From Ficedula albicollis (taxonomy: Eukaryota > Chordata > Aves > Passeriformes > Muscicapidae): a DNA stretch of 64,000 nt. The position numbers and the translations under genes were made by a program. Positions 24,201-36,128 of the stretch are shown in pieces; position 1 is the first letter of the stretch, and every line of letters starts with the position of its first letter. The notes under the pieces are model-generated. The model searched no databases, was not told the origin of the DNA, and worked only from the letters and a program-made list of their open reading frames with translations. The stretch is from contig NC_021677.1 in assembly GCF_000247815.1 (NCBI RefSeq), forward strand, positions 10,338,803-10,402,802, in the 5' to 3' direction.

Positions 24201-26234
24201 TCCCCCCCCAATATCAAAAACTACGAATGCTTTTCTTTCTTTCTTTTTTTTTTCTTTTTTTTTTTTTTTAAAATTCTGTCATCTTTCCAAAAGGATTTTC
24301 CCTGGAATACAGAACAATCACATAACAGTATATTTAATGTATTGCTTGTAGACATGGTAAGGTTTCAATTGCTATTAACAGAAATTAAAGCTCAACCTCA
24401 GAAAACAGTTAATTAGACTAACTGAAATGCATCCATGACCTTGGAGGACTCTATGTGTGCTAAAAATTATTTGATATATTTAGCTTCTTGGCAGACTAGA
24501 TTTTAAGGGCATGGAAACAGAGTAACTTCCTTGCCCACAAAAGTTTAAATTTCTGATGATGTTTTGCTTTCTCATAAGTTATTATAAACATCCTAATTTG
24601 GTGCTTTATTGGAGCTCCATTTTTAAAACCACTTTCTTAAAGGAGGAGAAAAAAAAAAAAAAAGACATGAATATGGGAAAAGAAAATATAATGATTGCTT
24701 TAAATGCTTTGAGCAACATTTGTTCAGATGGACTTGGGCATTGAAAGTGTGTTTGTCAGTTTGGATCATTTTATTGATCATCTGGCAATGAAGGCTGGAA
24801 AAGAGATTGATGTTTTTTTTCTTGTCCCCTGCCTGTTTCTCATATAGAGATTATTAGCTGGCTATTGTGGGACTGAGAAAAACATTAGCTTTTTATAAAT
24901 AAAAAGACTCCTTGTGGCTTGGTGAGGAGGGGCTTTGCAGGAGCTTTGAGTCCTTGTCCCTAAAGCCTCAAATCTTTCCAGGTAACATGGGCTGGTGTGC
25001 AGGATCATCTGTACCTCAATCATGACATCAAAGCAAAATTTATTTCCATTGTTGTCCATAGAGATGTTTTCTTTAAGATGATTGGGTTCTAGCAAACCTC
25101 TCCTTACCTCCTTCTGCAGGCTCTGCAATTGCACATTCTTTTAATTTAGCTTCTCTTCTGCTGGAGAAAATTGGAAGCAAGTTCCCAGCCTTTCAGAAGA
25201 CTCAACTAGATAAGTTGCTGCATAAACGTTATTACAAGTTAATAAAGTTTGTTACATTTTACATAAATTATCTAGCTTAGCTGACTGGCAAAGTGCTATA
25301 GAGGAATACTACCCCTTTGAACCAGCATATCTTTCAGTTCAGTTTTTCTGAGTTGCATTCGGGATTTAATATTCAGCAGAATGAGTCCCATATGGGAGAA
25401 TTCTGTTGCATATTTTTGCCTTGGATTTTTTTTTTGTTTTGTTTTTGTTTCATATATTGACTTAGCAAAATTGTTCTTATCTTGTTTTTTTCTCTCCTGT
25501 CTGGCTGAAGCTGGCAGATAAGAATTGCACACATAAGTAAAATTTGAGTAATGGGTGCCATCAGATGAGAGAAGGTGACTTCAGTTTTGTGAGCACTATG
25601 ATGCTAGCAATGTACAAGCCAGAAAAGCCATTGAAAACACACATCTTATGCAGGACTGAGTAATTAAATTTGGAAAAATGTTCTGTGCAAGAAATTAAAG
25701 GGACGCAGCAAAAATTTGGCCTTAACTCAGATAACTCGTTTTTCCGTACAGTTGAGAAATAAGATGATGAGAATGGTTCAATAAAGAAAATTATCAATGC
25801 ACGTTGTTATTTGTGGGGTGAAGCTGAGATGGACAGAGATGCATTCTAAGCATCATGCAAGTGAAGTTTTAACTGAGAAGGACATCTTTGAGATGCTTTT
25901 AAAATGAAGCATGAAAACTCATGTCCTAGAACTCCAGTTTTAAGTGCAAATGTTATCACTTCTACTGCAAATTTTTAGCCTGTCTGATGAATAATCTTTA
26001 TACTTTAGTCACTGGATAAAAAATAGAGCATGTAATCGTGACTTGCCATTATAGATGGCTATTACATATGCACAAGAAGGATAACAAACAACATTTTAAT
26101 GCAAAGTATCTTTAAGTCTTGAAGCATAAAATCTTCAAAAATAACAACAATAATAATGTAATTATTTAAAAATATGCAAATTTTCAAAAGCTCAAATGAA
26201 GATACCTGCAACTATTTCTACACAAATATGCTAT
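18278..26234. other. About 8 kb of AT-rich sequence with simple tracts only
   Basis: No gene, named transposon or local duplication is seen. Low-complexity features are a TATA-type AT tract at about 21917-21950, a T/C-rich tract at 24231-24269 and an A run at 24649-24663. Open frames are at most 90 codons. This is the longest stretch of the window left without any repeat call. Confidence 0.55.
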
Positions 26235-26342
26235 TAAAGTTATCTCCCAGACAGCCAAATTAAAGCCAAAACTAGAAAAAAAGAAAGATAAAGTTATCTC
26301 CCAGACAGCCAAATTAAAGCCAAAACTAGAAAAAAAGAAAGA
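26235..26342. repeat. Tandem duplication, 54 bp x 2, identical
   Basis: Unit 26235-26288 is repeated without any difference at 26289-26342. The bases before the first copy (GCTAT) and before the second (AAAGA) do not match, so there is no obvious junction microhomology. Confidence 0.96.
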
Positions 26343-26885
26343 TTGTGGCAAGATCAGTTTGCTTCTGTTGCTAGACAAAGCTTGTGCTTGAAAATGGTTG
26401 TGCTCCAAAAATGAAGTCCCTGTATGGATCTTACCTCTGATTCAGCCTGAGAGCCAGAACTCTCCATTGCTTCACTATGCCAAGGATTTTAGTGCTTTTT
26501 TTTAGTGCTGGTTTTCATCTCTTCAAAGGCACAAGTAAAAATCTTACAACTTGAGGAGCCCAGCCCAGGAAACGTAACATTGCTATGTTAAATTTGCTGC
26601 TCCTGCACTTCTGCTTTCATGAAAATCAGGGAAATGGGAAGTTAACTGGTGGGATGGGAGCACACACATGCCATAACCACCAAGCCATCTGTAACTGCAG
26701 AGAACTGCATACTCTGAAATACTTCAGAATACCTATGAAAAATAATTTCATGTTCTCCCAGGAGTATACAGTACTGGAATACTGACAACATAAATATGTT
26801 GTGTTATGGGGGGGGAGTGGCCAAGCCATCTGTATTAGAATGTTTTTACAAAAAGAGATATCACCAGATCTTAAAAAAAACAAAG
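26343..26885. other. Non-coding sequence, nothing recognised
   Basis: No gene or repeat is recognised. Antisense pairs of short frames (26585-26892) carry no family signature. Confidence 0.5.
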
Positions 26886-26955
26886 CAAACAAATGACTTT
26901 TTAAATATGGTACATGTCCAAAACAAACAAATGACTTTTTAAATATGGTACATGT
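26886..26955. repeat. Short direct repeat, 32 bp x 2 with a 6-bp spacer
   Basis: A 32-bp sequence beginning CAAACAAATGAC occurs at 26886-26917 and again at 26924-26955 (period 38), separated by CCAAAA. The copies are identical. Confidence 0.9.
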
Positions 26956-28543
26956 TACTATGCCTTCTTTTTAGAATTTTAACAATCTAGTTGAAATAGT
27001 TAAATTTTAGCTGCTAATATTTCCTTATTCAATAATTTAGATTTTAGCTCGCAGCTTTCACCTCTGTTTGGCCTGAAATTGCTCACATTAAACAAGTCTC
27101 TGGGCAAAGGATCTGCCAAAGCTATAGAATAGAATATACAAAGCAACTTTGGGAGCGAAGATTGATAGAAGCTTTGTTTTCTTCTTCTTTTGTGTATCTC
27201 CAGGATCCTTCTGTGTCCCCTCAATCCTGCCTGGACAGCAGGAGTCATGTTTGTGTGGTACAAGTGGAGGGCCCAAACAAAACAAAACTGAAACTCTGCC
27301 ACTACCGGTTTTCTCTTTAGTAGCAGCAGTAACTTAAATCTGATTTACAAGCACTGGTTTCACTAACTCTCTGGGAACTTGAAAATATTGTGAGGCCTCA
27401 ATTACTTTAACAAATTTGGGCTAAATTTGGCCAGCAGTGGTTGTAGGATGCTAGACCAATGAGCAAGCAACTTCAGCAAAAAGTTTTATTTCCCAGAGGA
27501 CAGTAACGCTGAAAGACAGTAAACAACTTGTTCTTGCCCAAACTGGGTTCAAAACCATCGATGCTCTGAAAGGGATGAAAGCAGATTTAACAGAAACACA
27601 ACTTCTGTTGTAGACAAATGAAGCATTTGACACTTGTGCCTTAGAAATTCCGAGATAATAAAACTGAAAAATGATGAGTTACAGGTGCTAGTAAAAATTC
27701 TGTAGCTGCAGATAGCTAGATGGAAGACTAAAACCATGCTGAGTCACAAGAGGCTATTTCAGAATGTGAGTTTGTGGGTAATGAAGTAGTAATTCAAAAA
27801 GGTGAAAGGAGGTGTGTTCAAATGTCTTGTCAGAGTCAGTGCTGCTGTCAAGGACTGTAAGAGCACAGAGGACATCAATACCTGAAAGGGTATTGGAAAA
27901 ACCTAGCTACTCCCTTTATGTGGGGAACAAACTTAAGCACCAGTGTAAGAAAAGTTTTTCAGAGCCTTTTTCCTCTTTTTTGATCTTTGGAGCTAAGAAT
28001 GTCTTAAGTGTAGAATAATAGAATTTCTAATGCTAGCTGAAACATGATGTGGCACAAAGCAGGTGCTCAGCTCCTTATTTTCTGTGCTATGTTGCCATCA
28101 ACTCATCTTTGCCCACTTCTCCTACAAGCCATGCACTAGTCCCCTATTGTGCTTTCCAAGTAAAATCATCAAATCCTTACTTCTTTTCTTTGTCTGACTT
28201 GTTTCTGCATTACTGCTCTTATCAGCCACTGTCAAAAGGCAGTTAATTTATTATCTTTTGTTGCTTTCTCTTAAAACAGCCCTAATATATCCCCTCAAAA
28301 CTTACTCTCCAATAATTTTACATGCAATCTGCTGCCTTTTTTTTTTAAACATTACCCACCTTCTCTTCTCTTGTCTTTACTTCAGTTGTGAAAGGATTTC
28401 TGCAAAGGGTTTGGATTTCTTATATTTAATAACTTCCCAGCACCTGGCAATAGAGAGCTGTTAGTTAGGATCTGTGGATGTAATTGTAATACTCATAAGT
28501 AAATAGTCTGAAGTAGCTAAAGGGCTGAAGTAAAATCTCTGTC
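26956..28543. other. Non-coding sequence, nothing recognised
   Basis: No gene or named repeat is seen. A 100-codon minus-strand frame (27000-27302) overlaps another frame in a different register and lacks splice support. Confidence 0.5.
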
Positions 28544-28677
28544 AGTTTTAGAGCTGAGAGCTCTGAATCACATACACGTGATTGCTCTGTAGGTACCTGA
28601 ATGTACTGTGAGTTTTAGAGCTGAGAGCTCTGAATCACGTATACATGATTGCTCTGTAGGTACCTGAATGTACTGTG
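28544..28677. repeat. Tandem duplication, 67 bp x 2
   Basis: Unit 28544-28610 is repeated at 28611-28677. Three differences fall within twelve bases (CACATACACGTG against CACGTATACATG). All three are transitions and two involve a CpG in one copy, which is the pattern expected from methyl-CpG decay after duplication. Confidence 0.95.
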
Positions 28678-30132
28678 GTAAAGGTTTTGGGTTTCTTTTC
28701 CCTCTTCAAGCCTCATTTGTAGCTACATTCTCTCATGGCATGCAAGTAAATTATGTGGACTTCATTGGGAATTATTCCTACTCTGCAAGTGGAGAGCAGA
28801 GCCCATGACTGGACTGAAGCCAGCGTTCTTTAAAAGTTCACATGCCTTCTATTTGCTCTCTAATTTAGACTCCTTCTGACCAAACAAAGGGAGGGGGAGA
28901 GCAATGAAAAATAGTAGCATCTGTGTCAAGAAAAAAATTCTAAGGGTTAACATAACATGATGTAAACTGTTTCATCTGTTCTTCCTACTTGCCCATTTTA
29001 ATCAGAAGTGAGTAAGTAGAGCTTATATGCACTGAACTCGAGGAATGCTAATGGGATGTCTGCATCATGTTGTACCCAGAGTACTTATGCCAGAGTAGGA
29101 GAGCCTTTAATTCTGTAATTCTCTGAGGCAAGAAAAGCCTTCTGAAGAGTTACTTTAAATTTAAACTCTCATTCTAATGTTAGGCAGCCTGTTGGATCTC
29201 CGAGTTAAAAATTGCTTCAGCTTTAGTTACTAGAGCCAGATGTAACATTGACCTTAAATGGTAAAAGCTCCCAAGAGTGAAAGAGAGGCTGGCCCGAGGG
29301 GAAAGAGAAGAATAACTGAAGTTTTAGGTAAGTAATCTCTATAACCAGGAATAAGCTCTTTTTCAGCTGTGAAACAGAACGGAACCATTTTTCCTCCTTA
29401 AAGGTACAGTACCTTGTTCTTGTGATACCGAGGGGCTGGTTCTTTACCTCTTCTCCTCCACCCTCTTCAAATTCTATCTCGTAGTCAGATTTTAGCTGCT
29501 TAAAAACTGGGTGTAGTCAATGCAACTTCATTCTGCTTACAAACTGTCTGGGAGTATACAAGAATGAAAAAGAAAAAGCTGTGTTAATTATACTGAGACT
29601 TGATTAACAAAGCTATGTAGTCAGTAATTCAAGGCAACCTGATTCACAGATACTGTCATCAGTATTGTCTGTATTGTGCTAACCAAGAGAGAGCCTTAGG
29701 AGCAATCCATGTTACAGAGAAACAGATAAGTCACAGAATGCTCTTTTTCTTCCTTTTTTTTTTTTTTTAATTGTATGATTTTCCTTTCCTCATGCTTCTA
29801 ACACTGCCAGAATGGTTCATATTGGTAGAATACCTGCTTGTCTGGAAAGTGCCTTTTAAAATGGCATTTCCAGAGCCATTTCTTTATACAGTCTGTGTTT
29901 GAGTTTAGTCCTGTTAAATGCAAATTAATACTACAAAGTTGTGTTTAATTGGAATGCTCTACAGAGAAAAACAAATATCTTCAAGTGTTAAAACGTATTT
30001 CCTTTAGTACAGAAAAATCTCATTATTTGTTTTTCCTGATATTTTGGGTTTTATCTGTGGTATTTGGTAGGTACCCTGCACTACAGTGTACTTAGTTTCC
30101 TTGACAAATTAAAACACATTTTTGTGTTACTA
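28678..30132. other. Non-coding sequence with a T run
   Basis: No gene is recognised. A T run of about 15 nt lies at 29754-29768. Confidence 0.5.
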
Positions 30133-30273
30133 ATGTGTACGTTAAGGTCTTCTTTTGCTCCAGACAGCAGAATGTAAACAGCATGAAAGAATGAGATCAG
30201 TGGATGTGTATGTTAAGGTCTTCTTTTGCTCCAGACATCAGAATGTAAACAGCATGAAAGAATGAGATCAGTG
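30133..30273. repeat. Tandem duplication, about 71 bp x 2
   Basis: Unit 30133-30203 is repeated at 30204-30273. Differences are GTACGTT/GTATGTT (CpG/TpG) and GACAGCAG/GACATCAG. The copies abut directly. Confidence 0.95.
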
Positions 30274-32605
30274 CAAGGAAGTGATAGCTGAAATTAAAGA
30301 TTTAGGTTTCTGTTACTAACTCACATTATGAACAACTTGTGTTAGTGAGTTGATTTTTCAAATCTGCGTGGCATGGCTTCACCTGGTGAAAAATTCTCTG
30401 CAACCAGTAGTGAATGTCCATCTCTGCAGAGTGATCAGAGCATAGTTTTTAGTTTCTGCCATACAGAGATTGGGTGAATTTAGAGTTCTGAGTGTAGACA
30501 GTGTTCTTGTGAGTGCTGACATTTATATTTCATATGGTAGGTATTGTGTGCACTTTAGTGAAAGTTTTCTTCAGCTTCAAGAGACTGTGATAAATAAATC
30601 TTACTTGTTAAAGCATTTCAGATTTTGTTGCAGAACTTGTAATAGTTTTCATTTGATTTTTCACTGGTCTGTCATTGGTGAACAGCTTAGTACATTTAGG
30701 TTAAACTTCTAGTGACCTTTATGTTTTAAATCAACAATGATATCCTAAATCAACAATTATATGACACTTGGAGCCTAATAATCTAATGATAAGACTCACA
30801 GAAATCTAAGTTTATTAGAACAGTGGAATTTAAGAATCAGTCCAGTATATGAAATGCTGAATACTGAGGGTCCTCCCTTATATAATGTTGTCTTGTTTCT
30901 GGCCTCCAAAGACCCTTGGTCTTGTATGTGTTACTTTACTTGTGATGTTTTATGCAACTCTTGTGCAAGGATGAATAAGTTTTGAAGGTATTCTAGAAGG
31001 TGTTTAAGTTTTCATAACTTGTTTTTAACAATGTGTAAATGTTGGGACAACGAATCTGTGTCTAACTCCTCCAAGTCTGAATCAACTATATATTTCTAAT
31101 ACTTCATATAGCACTTCAACAGCTATTGTTCTTATTTCACACAATCCTTTTTTTCATAGGCTTTTCATTGTGTTTAACTTTTAGAAATCCATCCACTTCA
31201 CATTTTTCTGGAATAAGTTCTAAATTGTCTGTGGGCATGAAACCTGTACGCTTCCCTACCTCCTATTTTTTTGTGTGTCTGGGTTAGTTTTAATAACTAT
31301 AGTCCTATTTATCTGGGACCAAAACACTGGAAATTAAGAATTATCTAGCAGCCAGATTCATAACTCCAGAGTTTAGCCCCGTCCTCCTTTCAATCAGTCT
31401 GCTTCCTGATAGCTTTTAAGGATAGTTTGATGACAAGTAACTTTTTAAAAGTTATTTAGGACAGAGTGAGCAAGTGAGGTATAGGGAGTTGGACCTGGGA
31501 GAGACAGATGTGAAAGCTTCTCCTTTCATGGGTTGTATGTGTATGTTCCTCACATGGAGTTCTCCTTCCTCATATATTTGCTGTTTTTAGAGAAGCGTGT
31601 AAGTCCAGGAAAAAGGAGGATTAAATGGCTTGTGAGTGGAAGGGGAAAGAAAATCCTTGCTGTTTCAAGGTTTGTGGGCTATTTAAAGACCTGAGGGATT
31701 TGTGATACATCTTTTTGCTGTCCTAACATGCAGCCTTCCTGTAAACTAAGCAGAAGAATTTCCTTGTGATATGCTCTCTGTCTGTGCTTCCTTTGAAAAG
31801 TGGGTCAAAGAGATGTTTTGGATCTCGGTATCACTGACAGAAAGGAAATCTGAGTGGGTGATGGATCTCTGTAAGCTTCTAAACTAGTGACTCAAGATGT
31901 GAGTTACTGCTTATGTACATGTGTAGAGCTGTTGTGGAGAGCTAAGACTGTGATCTACTGTTATGGTAGTGCTTTGAAATAATAAGTCACTTTCCCTCCC
32001 TGGAAAGTAGTTGCTAAGGATTCTGAAAAGGAGAGAGGGATTTGTTATTTAGAGCAAGTGGACTTGTAACCTCAGGTTTTGATGGAGAGCTTCAGCTCTA
32101 ATAGCATCCCTGGATTTGATCCTCTAATCTAAGTAGGTGGATGTAATGTTTTTTTTGCTTTGTATTTCTGTTCCTTTAGGTTAATTTCAGTGTGTCTATC
32201 ATTAATTTTACAATCTCAAAAAACAATTTGAGAATTAAATTTTACTTAGGAATTACCAAGTTTATTAAATATCTAGAAGATTGAAACAACAAAACCAACA
32301 ACAAAGACCATGCACTCATGTCCATTTCATAGCTGAAATCAAGAATGCCTTACCATGTGCTAGATCTTTCACCTATCCTTAAAATGCAGAAAACACAAAA
32401 TCTTTAGCTATCACAAGTAATCAGGGACCTGTAGTATGGTAGACATCTGCAGAGATCTGTGGGTTTGGACAAGTGAGGCTTGTAGAATATGACCTTTCCT
32501 TATGCTAACAGGGGCTGCTGGGACAGGGGAGGATGAGAGGGGCAGGGAGGGAAGCATGCAAAACTGCCAGCTAGCATATGTCAGGTAAGTATATAAACCT
32601 GGAAG
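30274..32605. other. Non-coding sequence, nothing recognised
   Basis: No gene or repeat family is recognised. The longest plus-strand frame is 80 codons (30470-30712) without splice context. Confidence 0.5.
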
Positions 32606-32768
32606 TCTTTTCTCCAGCTGTAGCATATTCTGCTGTGTTTTGTCATGGTGCACGTGCATAGAATCACTGCTGTCCCCTAATTTATGATCTTTTCCCCAAC
32701 TGTAGCATATTCTGTTGTGTTTTGTCATGGTGCACATGCATAGAATCACTGCTGTCCCCTAATTTATG
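32606..32768. repeat. Tandem duplication, about 82 bp x 2
   Basis: Unit 32606-32687 is repeated at 32688-32768 with four differences, all transitions. They include GCACGTGC/GCACATGC, a CpG change. At about 5% divergence this is one of the older pairs. The 112-codon minus-strand frame over it contains a repeated peptide for that reason and should not be read as a gene. Confidence 0.95.
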
Positions 32769-33059
32769 TAAATATGCCTGGTGATTATCCAAAGAGAGCT
32801 GCAATCTCATGGCTGTAAAATACACCCACTGGATTAGTTACTGAGATTTCTGCAAAGAGCAAAGGGGTTGAAAAGTGGTGGTAAAAGCTTTTTATGTAGG
32901 AGCTGCACACTGTTTTCTTACCCAGTGTAATATTTTGCATCCTGGAAATGAATGCGTGATAGAAATTCTGGGCTGCTGGGGCAAGTACAATAGTTGCTTT
33001 GGGGTAGAGACTTGCCTTCTGAGTAAAATTATTGCTGTTTATATAATTCTGCAGAATGT
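32769..33059. other. Non-coding sequence, nothing recognised
   Basis: No gene is recognised. The longest frame in the window (149 codons, minus strand, 32785-33234) starts here on the plus-strand map but runs across an ancient repeat fragment and shows no protein family features. Confidence 0.5.
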
Positions 33060-33165
33060 TTTGTAAGGCTGAAGTTATACATGGGGAATTTGGCTCTGAG
33101 CCTTTGCTTTTGAAATCGTCAGCAAAGTTTCCATTGACTTCAGTGTTGCCAGAGGAGGCACTTAG
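33060..33165 (-). repeat. Probable old sauropsid interspersed repeat fragment
   Basis: Read on the minus strand, this segment contains CACTGAAGTCAATGG and, further on, CTCAGAGCCAAATTC. Both resemble phrases I have seen recur in reptile and bird genomes in an old dispersed repeat. I cannot assign the family name from sequence alone. The fragment is heavily diverged, and the limits are approximate. Confidence 0.35.
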
Positions 33166-34516
33166 AGAGCACCACAAAGGTAAAGACTCTCTCAGGGCAA
33201 TCCGAGTAGGAGAAGCAGGTCTATTTTCACCCATCTTATTTTGTACTAAAAAATTACAAAGTCTGTCAAATTATATCTTTTTTCTAAAATTTTGGACAAG
33301 AAAAATCCTCTATTTCATTTTTGAATGTTCTCCCAGTTTCTCCAGTCTCTTTTAGAAGGTGGTAGAATGTAGTAAGGTCTCATATATCAATTAGTGTTTC
33401 CTGTTAAGACTTCCAAACTTGTACTGAACTGTGCTGTAACTGCTGAACAGAAAAATTAAAAATAAAGCATCTGGCTATAAGTTGAAGGAGAGCTTGTGGG
33501 GAGGAAGGGAAATAATTTGATGATGTATGGAAATTGCTTCCCAATTTCAACTGCTGAATTTCCCATATTTTTCTTTATAAATAGTGACTGAAATGTGCTG
33601 ACCTCTGGGCTTATGAAAATATATTTACACGATTGTGACCTAGTTGCAGGGGAGGGTGGAGTTTGTCCCAGGAGGAGGTGCTAAGTCAATCTGATGTTCT
33701 GCACATCACCTCAGACTGGAAAAGTCTTGGAAGCAAACCTACATATTGTGCCTTGTTCCCTTATGCCAGTATAGTGGTGCCTATCCACACTTCCCTGAGG
33801 GCTGTTGCAGTTAAGAACTTATTCCTGTTCTTTGTTAGCTAAAATGATCAGCATTGCTCTAAAAGCTGGTTTTAGTCAGTGGAGCACTGTCGAAACCCAA
33901 GCAGATTTATCAGAATTCCCAGGTATCTTAGGAACCCGAAGCAAGATTAGGAAGGTGTGAAAGCTGCTCAATGCATTAAGTAAAAAATATCTGTAAAGAA
34001 CAGGAAGAAAGAATTTGTGGGATATATTCTAAAACCTCAGCATGTAAAACTCAGTTTTTGTGGTGAGCTTTTGGGATCTGTTTGAAATTTCTTCTGCATA
34101 AAACACAGCATTAAAATGTCCCTTCCAAAACTCATCTATTGTGTGCTAATGGAATAGAGCCACTGGAGTATTAACAACCTTGTACCCTTGTAAGAAGCTC
34201 TTGATATTTCCTGTTGGATTAATTTTGTACAAGGCTTTGACATTTTCTGTTTAACAGATTTTAAATGTTTTTCTTAGTAAAATGACAGACATCAACCATC
34301 TCACTCTCTACAAAACTGATGTGTAATTGTAATGGAAGGGTGAGTAATACCTGAAGATCCCCAAGGAAATCTGTCCTGTTGCCATTTGGTATTTCCCTGT
34401 CAAGTAACGTGTTCAGAAATTGCATTAAATATCAAGTGGTGATTTTTACTGATCACTTTAGAAATGATGCTAAAATTAAGGACTCAGAGAAAAAATACTG
34501 CACACAAGAAAAGTAG
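33166..34516. other. Non-coding sequence, nothing recognised
   Basis: No gene or named repeat is recognised between the old repeat fragment and the next CR1 copy. Confidence 0.5.
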
Positions 34517-35070
34517 CCTGGGCTAAATCGGGAAGAGTGTGGCCAGCAGATCAAGAGAGGTGATCCTGCCCCTCTACTCAGCCACACCTGGAGTGCTGTG
34601 ACCAGTTCTGGGCCCCTCAGGACAAGAGAGACAAGGAGCTACTGGAGAGGGTCCAGTGGAGGCCATAAAGAGGATGGAGAGTCTGGAGCATCTTTCTGAT
34701 GAGGAGAGGCTGCAGGAGCTGGGCCTGGTTAGTTGAGAGAAGGCTGAGAGGGGATGTCATTAATGCATGTAAATATCTCAAAGGTGGGCCAGGAGGATTG
34801 TGCCAGACATTTTTCAGTGGTGCCCAGGGACAGGATGAGGAGCAATGGCCATAAGCTGAAACACAGGAAGTTCCATCTCAACATGAGGAGCAACTTCTTT
34901 ACATTGAGGGTGTCAGAGCACTGAGACAGGCTGTCCAAGGGGATGGTGGAGTCTCTCTGGAAACTCCTGAATGCGTTCCTCTGTCACTGCTCCAGGTGAC
35001 TCTTTGTCAGGGAGGTTGGACTGGATGATCTCCAGAGGTCCCTCCCAGCCCTAATTGTTCTGTGATTCTT
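34517..35070 (+). mobile_element. CR1 LINE, 5'-truncated, ORF2 end plus 3' UTR
   Basis: The copy begins CCTGGGCTAAATCGGGAAGA, within the C-terminal part of the reverse transcriptase ORF. It passes landmarks such as CTGCCCCTCTACTC, GAGGAGAGGCTGCAGGAGCT and CACAGGAAGTTCCATCTCAA. It closes with GGTTGGACTGGATGATCTCC, a CCAGAGGTCCCTCCCAGCC-like segment and TGTTCTGTGATTCTT. About 550 bp remain. The subfamily differs from the 5191-5796 copy. Stop codons and frameshifts interrupt every frame, so it is a dead copy. Confidence 0.95.
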
Positions 35071-35901
35071 ATTATGAAAATGGTGAGTTGTATTTCCTTA
35101 AACCATCCAGCAAGTCAAACTCTCTCCTTGTAAATTGCTCTTGCTGTTTGGATTGTGTGGAGCTTTGCCCGTATGCATGACCTATGGGTCTGTCTCAGTG
35201 GACTTTATTCATTCCTGAGAATCTAGCTCCACTTAATATAAAGACGATTTTCCTTTTCAGTTGCTTAACAAGCAAAGATCAGAATTGATGGACATTTTTC
35301 CCTACAGAGCAGGACTTGGTAAGTTTCTTGTACAGCTTTTTACAAAATAGGCACAAATCCACCAATTTTTAAACTTAATTTTATTCTTAGGTAGTAGTTG
35401 GTGAAATGTTTTCTTAGAACAAAGTCTCTTAAACTCATTACAAAAACCTTGAAACTCCCAATGTATCTTACACTCATCTGTCAGCTTATATGATTCAGAA
35501 GTTGTGAAGCTGGGAGGTTTTTTCTTCCTTTTGAAGGTGGGTACTGTACAATCATCCTGTGTACTTATCTTCTGAGCATCTGCTTGGAAAATAAAACAAC
35601 GTGCCATTTTGACATCCAAGAAAGTGCTATAAAAAGTCTGTTGCTATGTTTAAATGCCTACACTCAGTTGCTATAGCAATAAAAATATCAGAAATGATGT
35701 ACGAATTGCCACAGTGCATTACCAGCCCTTTCCTGGACAGGGAGATTGTGGGACTGAGAATGTGACAGAGGTGCTCAGTGTATTGGAGAGCAGAATTGCT
35801 CTATAGTTCCAGGTACCCTGTGGTGTCACCTGAGCGCAAAATGTGTCCCAGCTGTGTGAATGCCAAACTGGCTGGGTCAGACAGGACTGTTGGGTCTCAA
35901 C
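35071..35901. other. Mostly non-coding sequence with a weak minus-strand exon-like segment
   Basis: No firm gene is seen. On the minus strand a pyrimidine tract and CAAGCAG acceptor-like site at about 35580 precede an open frame down to a stop at 35302. That frame is AT-rich and lysine/phenylalanine-rich, with no family resemblance and no good donor, so I do not call it as an exon. Confidence 0.35.
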
Positions 35902-36128
35902 CGAATTGAGTTGCTTCTTCATGACTTGTATGTTGAATATTTGGACCAAGTTCCCATTTCTCTGCAAGATAAGCTGCTGAAAATGTTGACCTTTCTCTAA
36001 ATTCCTTCAGTCCCATGGTAGCAAGTGTGAAAATCGGCTTACAGACTGCATCGGCCCGTGAAGATTTTTCTCCCTGTAACATCCCAGTGGTCAGTGTAAA
36101 ATGTCCTTGCTCCTTAGTTATGGGAACC
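35902..36128 (-). CDS. Candidate coding exon, unidentified (weak)
   Basis: On the minus strand a strong acceptor-like sequence (TTTCTTCCTTTTGGATAGCAG, ending at 36129) opens directly into a frame that stays open for about 75 codons. The translation has a balanced composition, with features such as GLKEFRERSTFSAAYLAEKW, unlike the low-complexity frames elsewhere. CpGs are present. The weak point is the 3' end. The only in-register donor-like site, TTCG|GTTGAG near 35902, is poor, and a stop codon follows at 35897-35899, so it could also be a terminal exon or no exon at all. A second acceptor-like site at about 35580 would be in compatible phase. I recognise no family. Confidence 0.25.

Noticed and set aside
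32785..33234. 149-codon minus-strand open frame, the longest in the window
   Set aside because: It crosses the old repeat fragment, has no domain or compositional signs of a protein, and lacks splice or promoter context.
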